From the NCBI GenBank assembly GCA_900317345.1, contig ONGK01000003.1, positions 1-52,648 of the forward strand: a stretch of DNA of 52,648 nt. The letters are read 5' to 3'. This document shows, piece by piece, positions 23,722 to 31,705 of the stretch. Each line of letters begins with the position of its first letter. The stretch's first letter is position 1. This DNA comes from an uncultured Bacteroidales bacterium. Its GTDB lineage: Bacteria; Bacteroidota; Bacteroidia; Bacteroidales; Paludibacteraceae. A program made the translations under genes and the position numbers. The notes beneath the pieces were generated by a model. It was given only the letters and a program-made list of their open reading frames with translations. It did no database searches and had not been told where the DNA came from.

Positions 23722-24132
23722 ATGACTATCTTCACAAAGATTATCAAGGGTGAAATCCCAAGTTACAAAGTAGCGGAGGATGACAAGAACTACGCATTCT
23801 TGGATATCAATCCGTTGGTAAAGGGTCACACGCTGGTGGTACCCAAGTTGGCAGAGCCGGAGGCGGATTATATCTTCGATCTCACGGACGAGCAATTGCA
23901 AAGCCTCATGACTTTTGCTGCCAAAGTGGCACGTGGTCTCAAGGCTGCTACGGGCTGCAAGCGCGTTGGTGTGGCTGTGCTGGGTATGGAGGTTAACCAT
24001 GTGCACGTGCATCTGGTACCGATGAATTCGGAGAAGGATATGCTCTTCACGAATCCCAAACTGTCGTTGCCGGCAGAAGAGATGGCCATCATCGCCAACT
24101 CGATTGCCGAGGCTATAGAGAAGAAAAACTAA
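23722..24132 (+). CDS. HIT-family (histidine triad) nucleotide-binding protein
   Basis: The 136-residue product matches HIT hydrolases: the start IFTKIIKGEIPSYKV, the strand GHTLVVPK, and the catalytic triad HVHVHLVP at residues 93-100. Such proteins hydrolyse nucleoside phosphoramidates or related nucleotide conjugates in the cytoplasm; the physiological substrate cannot be read from the sequence. It follows greA by 38 bases and ends before a bidirectional terminator, so it is the last gene of that transcript. Confidence 0.93.
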   Translation: MTIFTKIIKGEIPSYKVAEDDKNYAFLDINPLVKGHTLVVPKLAEPEADYIFDLTDEQLQSLMTFAAKVARGLKAATGCKRVGVAVLGMEVNHVHVHLVPMNSEKDMLFTNPKLSLPAEEMAIIANSIAEAIEKKN

Positions 24133-24166
24133 TAACAGTCTGAGTCTAAGCTAAGGCCAAAGTCTA

Positions 24167-24198
24167 AAAAATGGAGACACTTCGGTGCCTCCATTTTT
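24167..24198. terminator. Bidirectional terminator between the HIT gene and the M13 peptidase
   Basis: Two 14-base arms (24167-24180 and 24185-24198) pair with one A-C mismatch around a TTCG tetraloop. An A-run precedes it and a T-run ends it, so it can end transcription of both convergent genes. Confidence 0.85.
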
Positions 24199-24214
24199 CG
24201 TAACCTGTAATCTC

Positions 24215-26233
24215 TTACCAGATAGACACTCGGTCTTCCGGTTTGATATACATCGGACTTTCCTCCGTCACATTCCATGCCTCATACCAAGCGTTGATTT
24301 GCGGCAGTGCGCCGTTCACGCGCCAGCGGCCTAACGAGTGCGGGTCGCTCTTCGTGCGCTGGAGAATCTCCTCCGGACGAATGTTGCCCGCCCATACATT
24401 GGCGTAGGCGAGGAAGAATCGCTGCGCCGGTGTGAAACCATCGCGGGTCTGCAAACGCTCTGCCTCCGGCTTGCTCTCTTCGTTTAGACAGAACGCCAGA
24501 TAGGATACTTGCAGGCCGCCGTGGTCCGCGATATTCTCGCCTAAGGTGAAGGCTCCATTGGCATGTACACCCGGCGCTACCTCGATGCGGTTGAATGCCT
24601 CTTCCATCACTTTTGTGCGGGCATCAAAAGCAGCCTTATCCTCTGCCGTCCACCAGTTGAGCATATTACCGTCCTTGTCGAATTGGCAGCCCTGGTCGTC
24701 GAAGCCGTGGGTCATCTCATGTCCGATAACAACGCCGATAGCGCCATAGTTGAAAGCATCGTCTGCGCTCATATCGAAGAACGGATATTGGAGAATACCG
24801 GCCGGGAAGCAAATCTCGTTGCTCGACGGGTTATAATAGGCATTCACAGTCTGCGGCGTCATATACCATTTTGCTTTGTCCACCGGTTTACCGAGGAAGC
24901 TGAGGCTATACTCCTGCTCAAATTTCGCAGCGCGTTGCAGGTTCGCGTAATAGGTATCCTCGGCATTGATATCCAGTTTGCTGTAGTCGCGCCATGTGTC
25001 GGGGTAACCGATTTTAATGGTCATGGCGTTCAGTTTCTCCAGCGCTTTCGCTTTGGTCTCATCGCTCATCCATGCCAGGTTCTCGATGCGAATGCCGAGT
25101 GCTTTCTGCAGATTGTGTACGAGGGCTAACATACGTGCTTTGTTCTCCTCGGGGAAGTATTTTTTGACGTACATCTGACCTACCGCTTCGCCTAACGTAC
25201 CATTCACGATACTTACGGCGCGTTTCCACAGCGGGCGCGGTTCTTCGGTGCCGGACAGCACCTTGCCGTAGAATTCAAAGCTCGTCATATAAATCTCGGT
25301 CGTCAGATAGGATGATGCACCTTCGATGGCTTGCCATGCGAAGAGAGTCTTCAGGTCCTCCAGGGGCTCCTCTGCCAACATACGGCCGGCTTCCTGCAGG
25401 TGCGGTATCTGACCGATGGAGAGGCTGTCGAGCGTAATACCGACGGCTTCAAAATATGCTTTCCAGTCTACCTGCGGCACTAATTCCTGGAGCTCCGCCA
25501 CCGACATCTTGTTGTAGTTACGCTGCGGGTCACGCAGTTCCACATTGCTGTATGCAGCCTTGGCAAGCCGTGTCTCCAGACGCAATACTGTCTGCGCGCG
25601 CTCTGCGGCATCAGCGAAACCGAACAGGCTGAACAGTTTCTCCGCGTACGCTACGTACGCAGCGCGGATGGAGCGCGTGTGCTCGTCCTCATCTATATAA
25701 TATTCTTTCTCGCCGAGGGAGAAGCCGGCCTGGTACTCGTTAAGGATGTTCATCGAGCTATTCATTGCATCGGCATCCACGTACATAGCCCAGAGCTGGT
25801 AGTCCATCGCTTTGCCGAGCGCTGCGCTCAGTTCTTCGCGCGAAGAGATGCTGTTGATTTCGTTAAGCACTGCTTGCACAGGCTCAATGCCTTCGCGGTC
25901 ACGCCGCGCGGTATCCATGGCGAGATTGTAGATATCGCCAATCTTTTGCTCAATGCTGCCTTGTTTGTGGGTTTTGGCTGCAATGCCTTGAATCAGTCCG
26001 TTGACTTGCTCTAAGTTGTTCAGCCCTAATTTGTCGAAAGAACCGAAGCGGCTGTATTCGGGTGTAAGCGGGTTGTTAGCCATCCATCCGCCGCAGGCGA
26101 ATTGGTAGAAATCATTCTGCGGAATGGCGGTTGTGTCGAGGTTCGCCAGGTCAATACCTGTCGTTTGCTGTTTGTGTGTGCATGCTGTAGTCATAACTGC
26201 TAACGCTGCAAGCGTAAAAAGAAATTTTCTCAT
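24215..26233 (-). CDS. pepO: M13-family zinc metallopeptidase, lipoprotein (PepO/neprilysin-like)
   Basis: The 672-residue product starts with a lipoprotein signal ([18 protein letters not shown], Cys at residue 18), so it is probably anchored in a membrane facing the periplasm or surface. It has the zinc site HEMTH (H505, E506, H509) and the second motif ENIAD (E566, D570), both diagnostic for M13 endopeptidases, plus NAYY and a C-terminal VSIW in place of the common CRVW. Family members cut short peptides. The gene is monocistronic between a bidirectional terminator and its own promoter at 26266-26297. The exact substrate is unknown. Confidence 0.93.
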   Translation of the reverse strand: MRKFLFTLAALAVMTTACTHKQQTTGIDLANLDTTAIPQNDFYQFACGGWMANNPLTPEYSRFGSFDKLGLNNLEQVNGLIQGIAAKTHKQGSIEQKIGDIYNLAMDTARRDREGIEPVQAVLNEINSISSREELSAALGKAMDYQLWAMYVDADAMNSSMNILNEYQAGFSLGEKEYYIDEDEHTRSIRAAYVAYAEKLFSLFGFADAAERAQTVLRLETRLAKAAYSNVELRDPQRNYNKMSVAELQELVPQVDWKAYFEAVGITLDSLSIGQIPHLQEAGRMLAEEPLEDLKTLFAWQAIEGASSYLTTEIYMTSFEFYGKVLSGTEEPRPLWKRAVSIVNGTLGEAVGQMYVKKYFPEENKARMLALVHNLQKALGIRIENLAWMSDETKAKALEKLNAMTIKIGYPDTWRDYSKLDINAEDTYYANLQRAAKFEQEYSLSFLGKPVDKAKWYMTPQTVNAYYNPSSNEICFPAGILQYPFFDMSADDAFNYGAIGVVIGHEMTHGFDDQGCQFDKDGNMLNWWTAEDKAAFDARTKVMEEAFNRIEVAPGVHANGAFTLGENIADHGGLQVSYLAFCLNEESKPEAERLQTRDGFTPAQRFFLAYANVWAGNIRPEEILQRTKSDPHSLGRWRVNGALPQINAWYEAWNVTEESPMYIKPEDRVSIW

Positions 26234-26265
26234 ATTTATTAACTGTCTATTTTATAAAAGTGGCA

Positions 26266-26297
26266 CAAAGGTACTGCTTTTTTTTGAAATATGCAAA
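26266..26297 (-). promoter_or_regulatory. Promoter for the M13 peptidase gene (minus strand)
   Basis: On the minus strand TTTG (26297 to 26294) and TACCTTTG (26273 to 26266) are separated by 20 bases. The start codon at 26233 is 32 bases beyond the -7 box. Confidence 0.8.
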
Positions 26298-26312
26298 TAT
26301 TCTGCATTTTCT

Positions 26313-26344
26313 TTTGCATATGTCAAAAAATTGTTGTATCTTTG
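26313..26344 (+). promoter_or_regulatory. Promoter for pnp
   Basis: TTTG at 26313-26316 and TATCTTTG at 26337-26344 are separated by 20 bases. It is divergent from and only 15 bases away from the peptidase promoter. The predicted leader to the pnp start is roughly 60 bases. Confidence 0.8.
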
Positions 26345-26409
26345 CACGACTTTTTGTGGGTCTAATAATTAACCGGTCGCAAACGGCGGCCAAAAACGAC
26401 GAAAATAGA

Positions 26410-28674
26410 ATGAATATTGTTACCAAAGAGATTGCTCTCCCCGATGGACGAGTAATCAAACTGGAGACAGGCAAACTGGCTAAACAGGCCGACGGAGCTG
26501 TGATGGCCACGCTCGGCAACACCATGATTCTTGCCACTGTCTGCTCCGCCAAAGATGCAGTGCCGGGAACGGACTTTATGCCCCTCACTGTAGAGTACAA
26601 AGAGAAATTTGCGTCCGCAGGACGCTTCCCGGGTGGTTTCACCCGCCGCGAGGGCAAGGCATCGGATTATGAAATCCTGATTGCACGACTTATTGACCGC
26701 GCCCTCCGTCCCCTCTTCCCTTCCAATTATCACGCAGAAACTTTCGTAAACGTAACCATGTATTCGGCCGACGGCATTGATATGCCGGAGTCGATTGCCG
26801 GTTTGGCAGCAGGTGCGGCTCTCGCTTGTTCTGATATCCCCTTTGAGGGTCCGGTGAGCGAGGTACGTGTAGCGCGTGTGGACGGTAAAATGGTTATCAA
26901 CCCGACCTTCGAGCAATGCGAGCACGCTGACCTTGAGCTGATGGTAGCTGCTACGTATGACAACATCATGATGGTAGAGGGTGAGATGAAGGAAGTGCCG
27001 GAGAGCGTTATGCTCGAGGCTATCAAGGCTGCGCACGAGGCTATCAAGCCGCAGTGCCTGGCTATCAACGAGATGATGAAGGCTTATGGCAAGGAGACCA
27101 AACGTGAGTACTGCCATGAGGTGAACGACGATGAGCTGAAGCAGGCTGTGCATGACTATAGCTACGCTCGCGCTTATGCGCAGGCAACCAGCGCTGATAC
27201 GGACAAGCATCACCGCGAGGCGATGTTCAGCCAGATTTGCGAGGACTTCAAGACGGAGAAGGCCGACTATATGGCACAGCGTGCAGAGGCACTGGGTGTT
27301 GATGTAGATGAGATTGCAGCACTGGTGGACCGCTATTACCATGATGTAGAGAAAGAGGCTATGCGTCGCGCAGTGCTCGATGAGGGCAAGCGTCTGGACG
27401 GCCGTAAGACGACGGAGATTCGTCCTATTTGGTGCGAAGTAAGTCCTCTGCCCGGACCTCACGGAAGCTCTATCTTCACCCGCGGCGAGACACAGAGCCT
27501 CTCGACCGTTACGCTTGGAACGAGCCGTGACGAGAAAATCGTGGACGAGGCGCTCATTCAAGGTACCGACAAATTCCTGCTGCACTATAACTTCCCGCCT
27601 TTCTCAACGGGTGAGGCAAAGGCTCAGCGCGGTGTAGGCCGTCGTGAGATAGGTCATGGTAACCTCGCTTGTCGTGCGCTGAAGAATATGATTCCGGAAG
27701 ATTTCCCGTACACCGTACGCGTGGTATCGGATATCCTCGAGTCCAACGGTTCCAGCTCTATGGCTACTGTTTGTGCCGGTACGCTGGCGCTGATGGATGC
27801 CGGTGTGCCGATGAAGAAGCCTGTGAGCGGTATCGCTATGGGTCTGATCTCGGAGAACCAAGGTAAGAACTATGCTATCCTCTCCGATATCCTCGGCGAC
27901 GAGGACCACCTCGGCGACATGGACTTCAAGACCACCGGTACGAAGGACGGTCTGACGGCTTGCCAAATGGATATCAAGGTAGATGGATTGAGCTATGAGA
28001 TATTAGAGAACGCACTTGCGCAGGCGCATGAGGCACGTATGTATATCCTCGGAAAGATTCTGGAGTGCATGCCTGCTCCGCGTGCTGACCTGAAGCCGCA
28101 CGCTCCGCGTATAGTCTCCTTCTATATCCCGAAAGATATGATTGGCGCTGTCATTGGCCCGGGCGGAAAGATTATCCAAGGTATCCAGGCTGAGACCGGA
28201 GCTGTGATCTCTATCGACGAAGATGAGAAGGGCGGCAAGGTAGAGGTAGCATCCAACAACGGCGACCAGATGCAGGCTGCTATCGCGAAGATTAAAGCGA
28301 TTGTAGCACTGCCGGAGGTAGGCGAAGAGTACGACTCCGTCGTAAAGAGCCTTATGCCGTATGGTTGCTTCGTAGAGTTCATGCCGGGCAAGGAAGGTCT
28401 GCTGCATATCAGCGAGATCGACTGGAAGCGCTATGAGACGATGGAAGAGACCGGTATTAAAGAGGGCGACCATATCCGCATTAAACTGCTGGAGATTGAC
28501 CCCAAAACCGGTAAGTTCCGTCTCAGTGCAAAAGCGCTGAAAGAGAAACCGGAAGGCTATGTAGAACCGGAGAAACGCGAGCGCGCACCGCGCGGTGAGC
28601 GTCATTCTGACGGCGCAAGACTGGAGAGAGGTCCGCGTCCTGAGCGTCGCGGTCCGCGTCCCGAGAAGCACTAA
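26410..28674 (+). CDS. pnp: Polyribonucleotide nucleotidyltransferase (PNPase)
   Basis: PNPase degrades RNA from the 3' end by phosphorolysis and is a core mRNA-turnover enzyme. The start is the ATG at 26410 ([14 protein letters not shown]); the frame is open further upstream but that part covers the promoter. The 754-residue product has two RNase PH-like halves (first with [15 protein letters not shown], second with [11 protein letters not shown]), a KH domain with the IGPGGK loop (around residues 577-640), an S1 domain (~640-715) and an Arg/Pro-rich tail. Its stop overlaps the stop of the convergent regulator gene by four bases, so there is no room for a separate terminator. Confidence 0.96.
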   Translation: MNIVTKEIALPDGRVIKLETGKLAKQADGAVMATLGNTMILATVCSAKDAVPGTDFMPLTVEYKEKFASAGRFPGGFTRREGKASDYEILIARLIDRALRPLFPSNYHAETFVNVTMYSADGIDMPESIAGLAAGAALACSDIPFEGPVSEVRVARVDGKMVINPTFEQCEHADLELMVAATYDNIMMVEGEMKEVPESVMLEAIKAAHEAIKPQCLAINEMMKAYGKETKREYCHEVNDDELKQAVHDYSYARAYAQATSADTDKHHREAMFSQICEDFKTEKADYMAQRAEALGVDVDEIAALVDRYYHDVEKEAMRRAVLDEGKRLDGRKTTEIRPIWCEVSPLPGPHGSSIFTRGETQSLSTVTLGTSRDEKIVDEALIQGTDKFLLHYNFPPFSTGEAKAQRGVGRREIGHGNLACRALKNMIPEDFPYTVRVVSDILESNGSSSMATVCAGTLALMDAGVPMKKPVSGIAMGLISENQGKNYAILSDILGDEDHLGDMDFKTTGTKDGLTACQMDIKVDGLSYEILENALAQAHEARMYILGKILECMPAPRADLKPHAPRIVSFYIPKDMIGAVIGPGGKIIQGIQAETGAVISIDEDEKGGKVEVASNNGDQMQAAIAKIKAIVALPEVGEEYDSVVKSLMPYGCFVEFMPGKEGLLHISEIDWKRYETMEETGIKEGDHIRIKLLEIDPKTGKFRLSAKALKEKPEGYVEPEKRERAPRGERHSDGARLERGPRPERRGPRPEKH

Positions 28675-30215
28675 TTGGTGATATTCTTACCGATTTGCTG
28701 CACTCGCTGCTCAAAGGTGTCACGGTCTCCGATGGCACCTTTTTTCATTTTCACGCGGTAGTTACTGATGGTATTGGGGCTATAGCAGAGCAGTTCCGCA
28801 ATCTTGGTGCTGCTGGTGATGCCTAATAGGATAAGGGCGAAGATACGCATCTCTACCGTCATTCGCTCGCCGGGCTTTGGAGTGACTTGTGCTTCGGGCT
28901 TGAGCAGCGCGTTGAAGTCTTGCACGAACGTGCCGTAGAGCGAGAGGAAGGTATCGTCGAACGAGCGGTAGAAATTCTCCATCTCCCGCTCCATGAAGGC
29001 AGTAGCGTCTTTCTCTCCCGCTTTGCGGGCCATGGTGGTTAGACGGCGGATATAATCGTTATATACCTCTAAGTAGCGGCATATATACTGCTCTTTGACT
29101 TTATCGGCCTCTTTGAGTTCATGGTTGATGGCGCGCAGTTTCTCGTTCATCGCTTTCATCTCACTGTTCAGCATATGCAAGCGCCTGTTCTGGCGGAGGC
29201 TATATGTGACCACGAACACACCGATAATCAGCACAAAGCCTAACAGCACCAGCGCTACCGTTTGCATGACAGAGGACTTCCGGAGCTCGTACTCATAGCG
29301 GCTGGCGATAAGGTGGCCGGAGATGAAATTCTGGATGAAACGCGTAGGCGCATTGAAATAGGTGGCGTTGGTCAGCGAATAATCGCTGAAGCGGTAGGCG
29401 TGCTTGAGGTCTCCGGCATCAAAACAATCTTGCGCTACGAGCCATGAAGAACCGTTATCCGTGATACCGAGCCGCACATCGGTGATGGCAGAGCGCACGA
29501 GCCATTCACGGCGCTTGAGGCTATCGCCCGCGCCTTCATAAAGCATCGCATGGCCGTAAGTCAAAATGGCGTACAGATGTTCATCGGGAGACGTGAGCGC
29601 CAGGAGCTGCTCGCTGTGGCGAAGCGCTTCTGCCCAATCTCCGCGGTCCTGCGCGCGATAGAGCTCAAGCCAGTGGTAGTATTCCGGTGAAGTAGGTGCT
29701 TCGCGCTCTAACGCTTTCATCATCTGCTGATAGTAATAATCCGCTTTCGCCTCGGTCGCTGCTTTGAACTTAGGAACCAACATCCCGTCCGCTATATCCG
29801 CAAATAGCAGCCATGCCATCTTGAATTCCTCTACGCTCTCCGGCGCAGGGGATGCATCGCTTTCCAGCATCGTGACGGCATCGGCATGATAGCCGGAGGA
29901 GGCAAGGAGCTTGACAAAACTGAAGAACGCTTCACGGCGAATAGGCTCTTCCGCCTCCCGCAACTTGAGGAACCATGCGCGCGAAGAGTCGCACTGGAAA
30001 TGCTGATATTCGCGGGCGATGCGCAGCTGCAAGTCCGGCGTCATAGGGCGCATGGCGCAGAGCGACTCGATAAACTGCTTCTTCCGCGAGGTATAGACAT
30101 CCGCATGAGCGATCTCTTCATCCAACACAGAGATGAGCGAATCCAGCGTGGACTCACGCGCGCTGCATAGCATAGCAGACAGCAGCAAAAGGGCTATAAA
30201 GAAACGATGCTTCAT
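28671..30215 (-). CDS. Membrane-anchored TPR-type regulator with C-terminal HTH (DUF6377-like)
   Basis: I chose the ATG at 30215 ([12 protein letters not shown]) rather than one at 30239, because the latter lies inside the -7 box of the promoter. The 514-residue product has a signal peptide, a helical TPR-like region predicted to be periplasmic (~20-300), one transmembrane helix (~318-338, [17 protein letters not shown]), a coiled coil (~343-385), and a C-terminal helix-turn-helix (about 450-492, with [19 protein letters not shown]). This layout is typical of Bacteroidota one-component sensors of the DUF6377 group and resembles SusR in topology. It lies 1.5 kb before the glucan locus, so regulation of that locus is possible but not shown. 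Confidence 0.75.
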   Translation of the reverse strand: MKHRFFIALLLLSAMLCSARESTLDSLISVLDEEIAHADVYTSRKKQFIESLCAMRPMTPDLQLRIAREYQHFQCDSSRAWFLKLREAEEPIRREAFFSFVKLLASSGYHADAVTMLESDASPAPESVEEFKMAWLLFADIADGMLVPKFKAATEAKADYYYQQMMKALEREAPTSPEYYHWLELYRAQDRGDWAEALRHSEQLLALTSPDEHLYAILTYGHAMLYEGAGDSLKRREWLVRSAITDVRLGITDNGSSWLVAQDCFDAGDLKHAYRFSDYSLTNATYFNAPTRFIQNFISGHLIASRYEYELRKSSVMQTVALVLLGFVLIIGVFVVTYSLRQNRRLHMLNSEMKAMNEKLRAINHELKEADKVKEQYICRYLEVYNDYIRRLTTMARKAGEKDATAFMEREMENFYRSFDDTFLSLYGTFVQDFNALLKPEAQVTPKPGERMTVEMRIFALILLGITSSTKIAELLCYSPNTISNYRVKMKKGAIGDRDTFEQRVQQIGKNITN

Positions 30216-30236
30216 GGTGTGTAAAAATTGACGCTG

Positions 30237-30268
30237 CAAAGGTACAACATTTTTTCCATATACGCAAA
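30237..30268 (-). promoter_or_regulatory. Promoter for the TPR/HTH regulator (minus strand)
   Basis: On the minus strand TTTG (30268 to 30265) and TACCTTTG (30244 to 30237) are separated by 20 bases. Transcription would begin near 30230, which fixes the translation start at 30215. Confidence 0.8.
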
Positions 30269-30418
30269 TGTTTTTGCACTTTTTTTACACATTTATATAT
30301 TGCTAAGTGCGTACTTAATACGTACTTTTTTTGCATATTAAAAAAACTTATCTTGCAGATTTACAGCATAAACGCTCGTACTATGCCGTACTTTTGTTTT
30401 GCAAACTACGGTTTACAA

Positions 30419-30450
30419 TTTGCATATACCGAAAAAATGTAGTAACTTTG
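30419..30450 (+). promoter_or_regulatory. Promoter for the aldo/keto reductase gene
   Basis: TTTG at 30419-30422 and TAACTTTG at 30443-30450 are separated by 20 bases. The start codon lies at 30493. Confidence 0.8.
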
Positions 30451-30492
30451 CAGCAGATTTAACAAGTTAAACCCCTAAAAACGGCTAATGCC

Positions 30493-31449
30493 ATGACAAC
30501 AGTTTCTAAGTACATAGCTTCCCCAGAGCGCTACACAAAGAGCGAGGTGATATATAATCGCTGCGGCAAGAGCGGCGTGCTGCTGCCCAAAGTCAGTTTG
30601 GGTTTCTGGCATAATTTCGGACAGGAAGGTCCGTTTGAGCGGAGCCGTGCCATCACTCGTTTTGCGTTTGACCATGGTATCAACCATTTCGACTTTGCCA
30701 ATAACTACGGTATTCCTGCCGGCAGTGCTGAGGAGACATTCGGACGGCTGATGGATGAGGACTTCCGTCCATATAGAGATGAGCTGTTTATCTCAACGAA
30801 AGCGGGTTATCTGATGTGGGATGGTCCTTTTGGGGACTGGGGTAGTCGTAAGTATCTGATGTCGAGTCTGGACCAGTCGCTTCAACGGATGCATCTGGAT
30901 TATGTGGACTTGTTCTATTCACATCGTTTTGACCCGAATACACCGATAGAGGAGACGCTGCAGGCACTGGTGGATATTGTCCGTCAGGGCAAGGCATTGT
31001 ATGTAGGTATCTCCAACTGGCCGTTGGAGCCGTTGCGTAAGGCTCATGCGTACCTGCGCGAGCGCGACGTACCTTTATTAATATATCAGGGACGGCTGAA
31101 CATGCTGAACCGCGAACCGATAGAGCAGGGTATATTGGATTTCTGCCATGGGCAGGGTGTTGGCTTTATCGCTTTCTCGCCGTTGGCACAAGGTCTGCTG
31201 ACCGACCGCTACTTGGACGGAATACCTGCCGACAGCCGCATGGCGAAGGAGCATTTCCTCAAATCGGAGCGCCGTACGCCGGAGTTGCTGAGTTATCTGC
31301 ATGAATTGGAGGCCAAAGGAAAGGCCAACGGTCGCACGATAGCCCAAGAGGCGCTTAACTGGGTGCTGGAGCAAAAAGGCGTGACATCGGTTCTGGTCGG
31401 CGCAAGCAGCGTAGAACAGCTGGCGCAGAACCTTGCAATAATGAAATGA
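30493..31449 (+). CDS. Aldo/keto reductase, YghZ/L-glyceraldehyde-3-phosphate reductase-like
   Basis: The NADPH-dependent aldo/keto reductase fold is clear. HFDFANNYG supplies the catalytic Asp and Tyr, FISTKAGY the Lys, and DLFYSHR the His. GPFGDWGSRKYLMSSLDQSL and the NLAIMK ending match the YghZ (MgrA-type) subgroup, which reduces small aldehydes such as methylglyoxal or glyceraldehyde-3-phosphate. The 318-residue product stops just after the last beta strand and lacks the usual ~15-25 residue C-terminal tail; no frameshifted remnant is visible after the stop. It has its own promoter and precedes the glucan locus by 256 bases, without obvious functional link. Confidence 0.88.
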   Translation: MTTVSKYIASPERYTKSEVIYNRCGKSGVLLPKVSLGFWHNFGQEGPFERSRAITRFAFDHGINHFDFANNYGIPAGSAEETFGRLMDEDFRPYRDELFISTKAGYLMWDGPFGDWGSRKYLMSSLDQSLQRMHLDYVDLFYSHRFDPNTPIEETLQALVDIVRQGKALYVGISNWPLEPLRKAHAYLRERDVPLLIYQGRLNMLNREPIEQGILDFCHGQGVGFIAFSPLAQGLLTDRYLDGIPADSRMAKEHFLKSERRTPELLSYLHELEAKGKANGRTIAQEALNWVLEQKGVTSVLVGASSVEQLAQNLAIMK

Positions 31450-31705
31450 CGGAAAATGACTCATTTTTGCAAGAAAGGAGACAAAAAGTATATATATACA
31501 TAGTATATATATAGTAAAAGGCAGAAAAATGACAAAAAACACCTTCTATCATATGGGTATCCTATGGATATGATATGGGTATCCTATGGTGCGGGAAGAT
31601 GAAAGGAACGAGAAAAGGTCATGATTGATTGCTGAATCAGATAAAAATAATAGCGTGAAGAGAAATAAATAACACAAAAATATACTAACTTAAAATCAAA
31701 TTATT
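31450..31705 (+). promoter_or_regulatory. Upstream regulatory region of the glucan locus
   Basis: This 256-base gap contains an alternating TA tract with repeated AGTATATATATA words (31487-31514), the 17-bp direct repeat at 31551-31589, and an A-rich leader before the ATG at 31706. There is no good TAnnTTTG box, which would fit an activator-dependent promoter, and no clear terminator for the reductase gene. Confidence 0.55.
31551..31589 (+). repeat. 17-bp direct repeat with 22-bp period (candidate operator)
   Basis: ATATGGGTATCCTATGG occurs at 31551-31567 and, without a mismatch, at 31573-31589. The 22-bp period is close to two helical turns, so both copies face the same side of the DNA, as expected for paired binding of a dimeric activator. 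It lies about 117 bases before the first gene of the glucan locus. Confidence 0.65.

Larger units (their letters stand above)
30216..30492. other. AT-rich divergent intergenic region
   Basis: This 277-base gap holds the divergent promoters at 30237-30268 (minus) and 30419-30450 (plus). Between them is an AT-rich core with a GTACTTAATACGTAC stretch around 30321-30335 and an extra TACTTTTG at 30389-30396 without a -33 partner. I see no gene or RNA here. Confidence 0.6.

Noticed and set aside
26362-27585. A 407-codon open frame on the minus strand within pnp
   Set aside because: It lies opposite the highly conserved pnp coding sequence, starts near the pnp promoter region, and its product has the odd composition typical of an antisense shadow.
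30389-30396. An additional promoter box (TACTTTTG) upstream of the aldo/keto reductase
   Set aside because: No TTTG lies 19-21 bases upstream, whereas the box at 30443-30450 has a perfect partner.
31440-31500. A frameshift that truncates the aldo/keto reductase
   Set aside because: None of the frames after the stop encodes the expected C-terminal tail, so the short form seems genuine or an old loss rather than a fresh frameshift.
31551-31589. Insertion-sequence ends or a target-site duplication
   Set aside because: The two copies are only five bases apart in direct orientation, with no transposase or inverted ends nearby; a binding site fits better.
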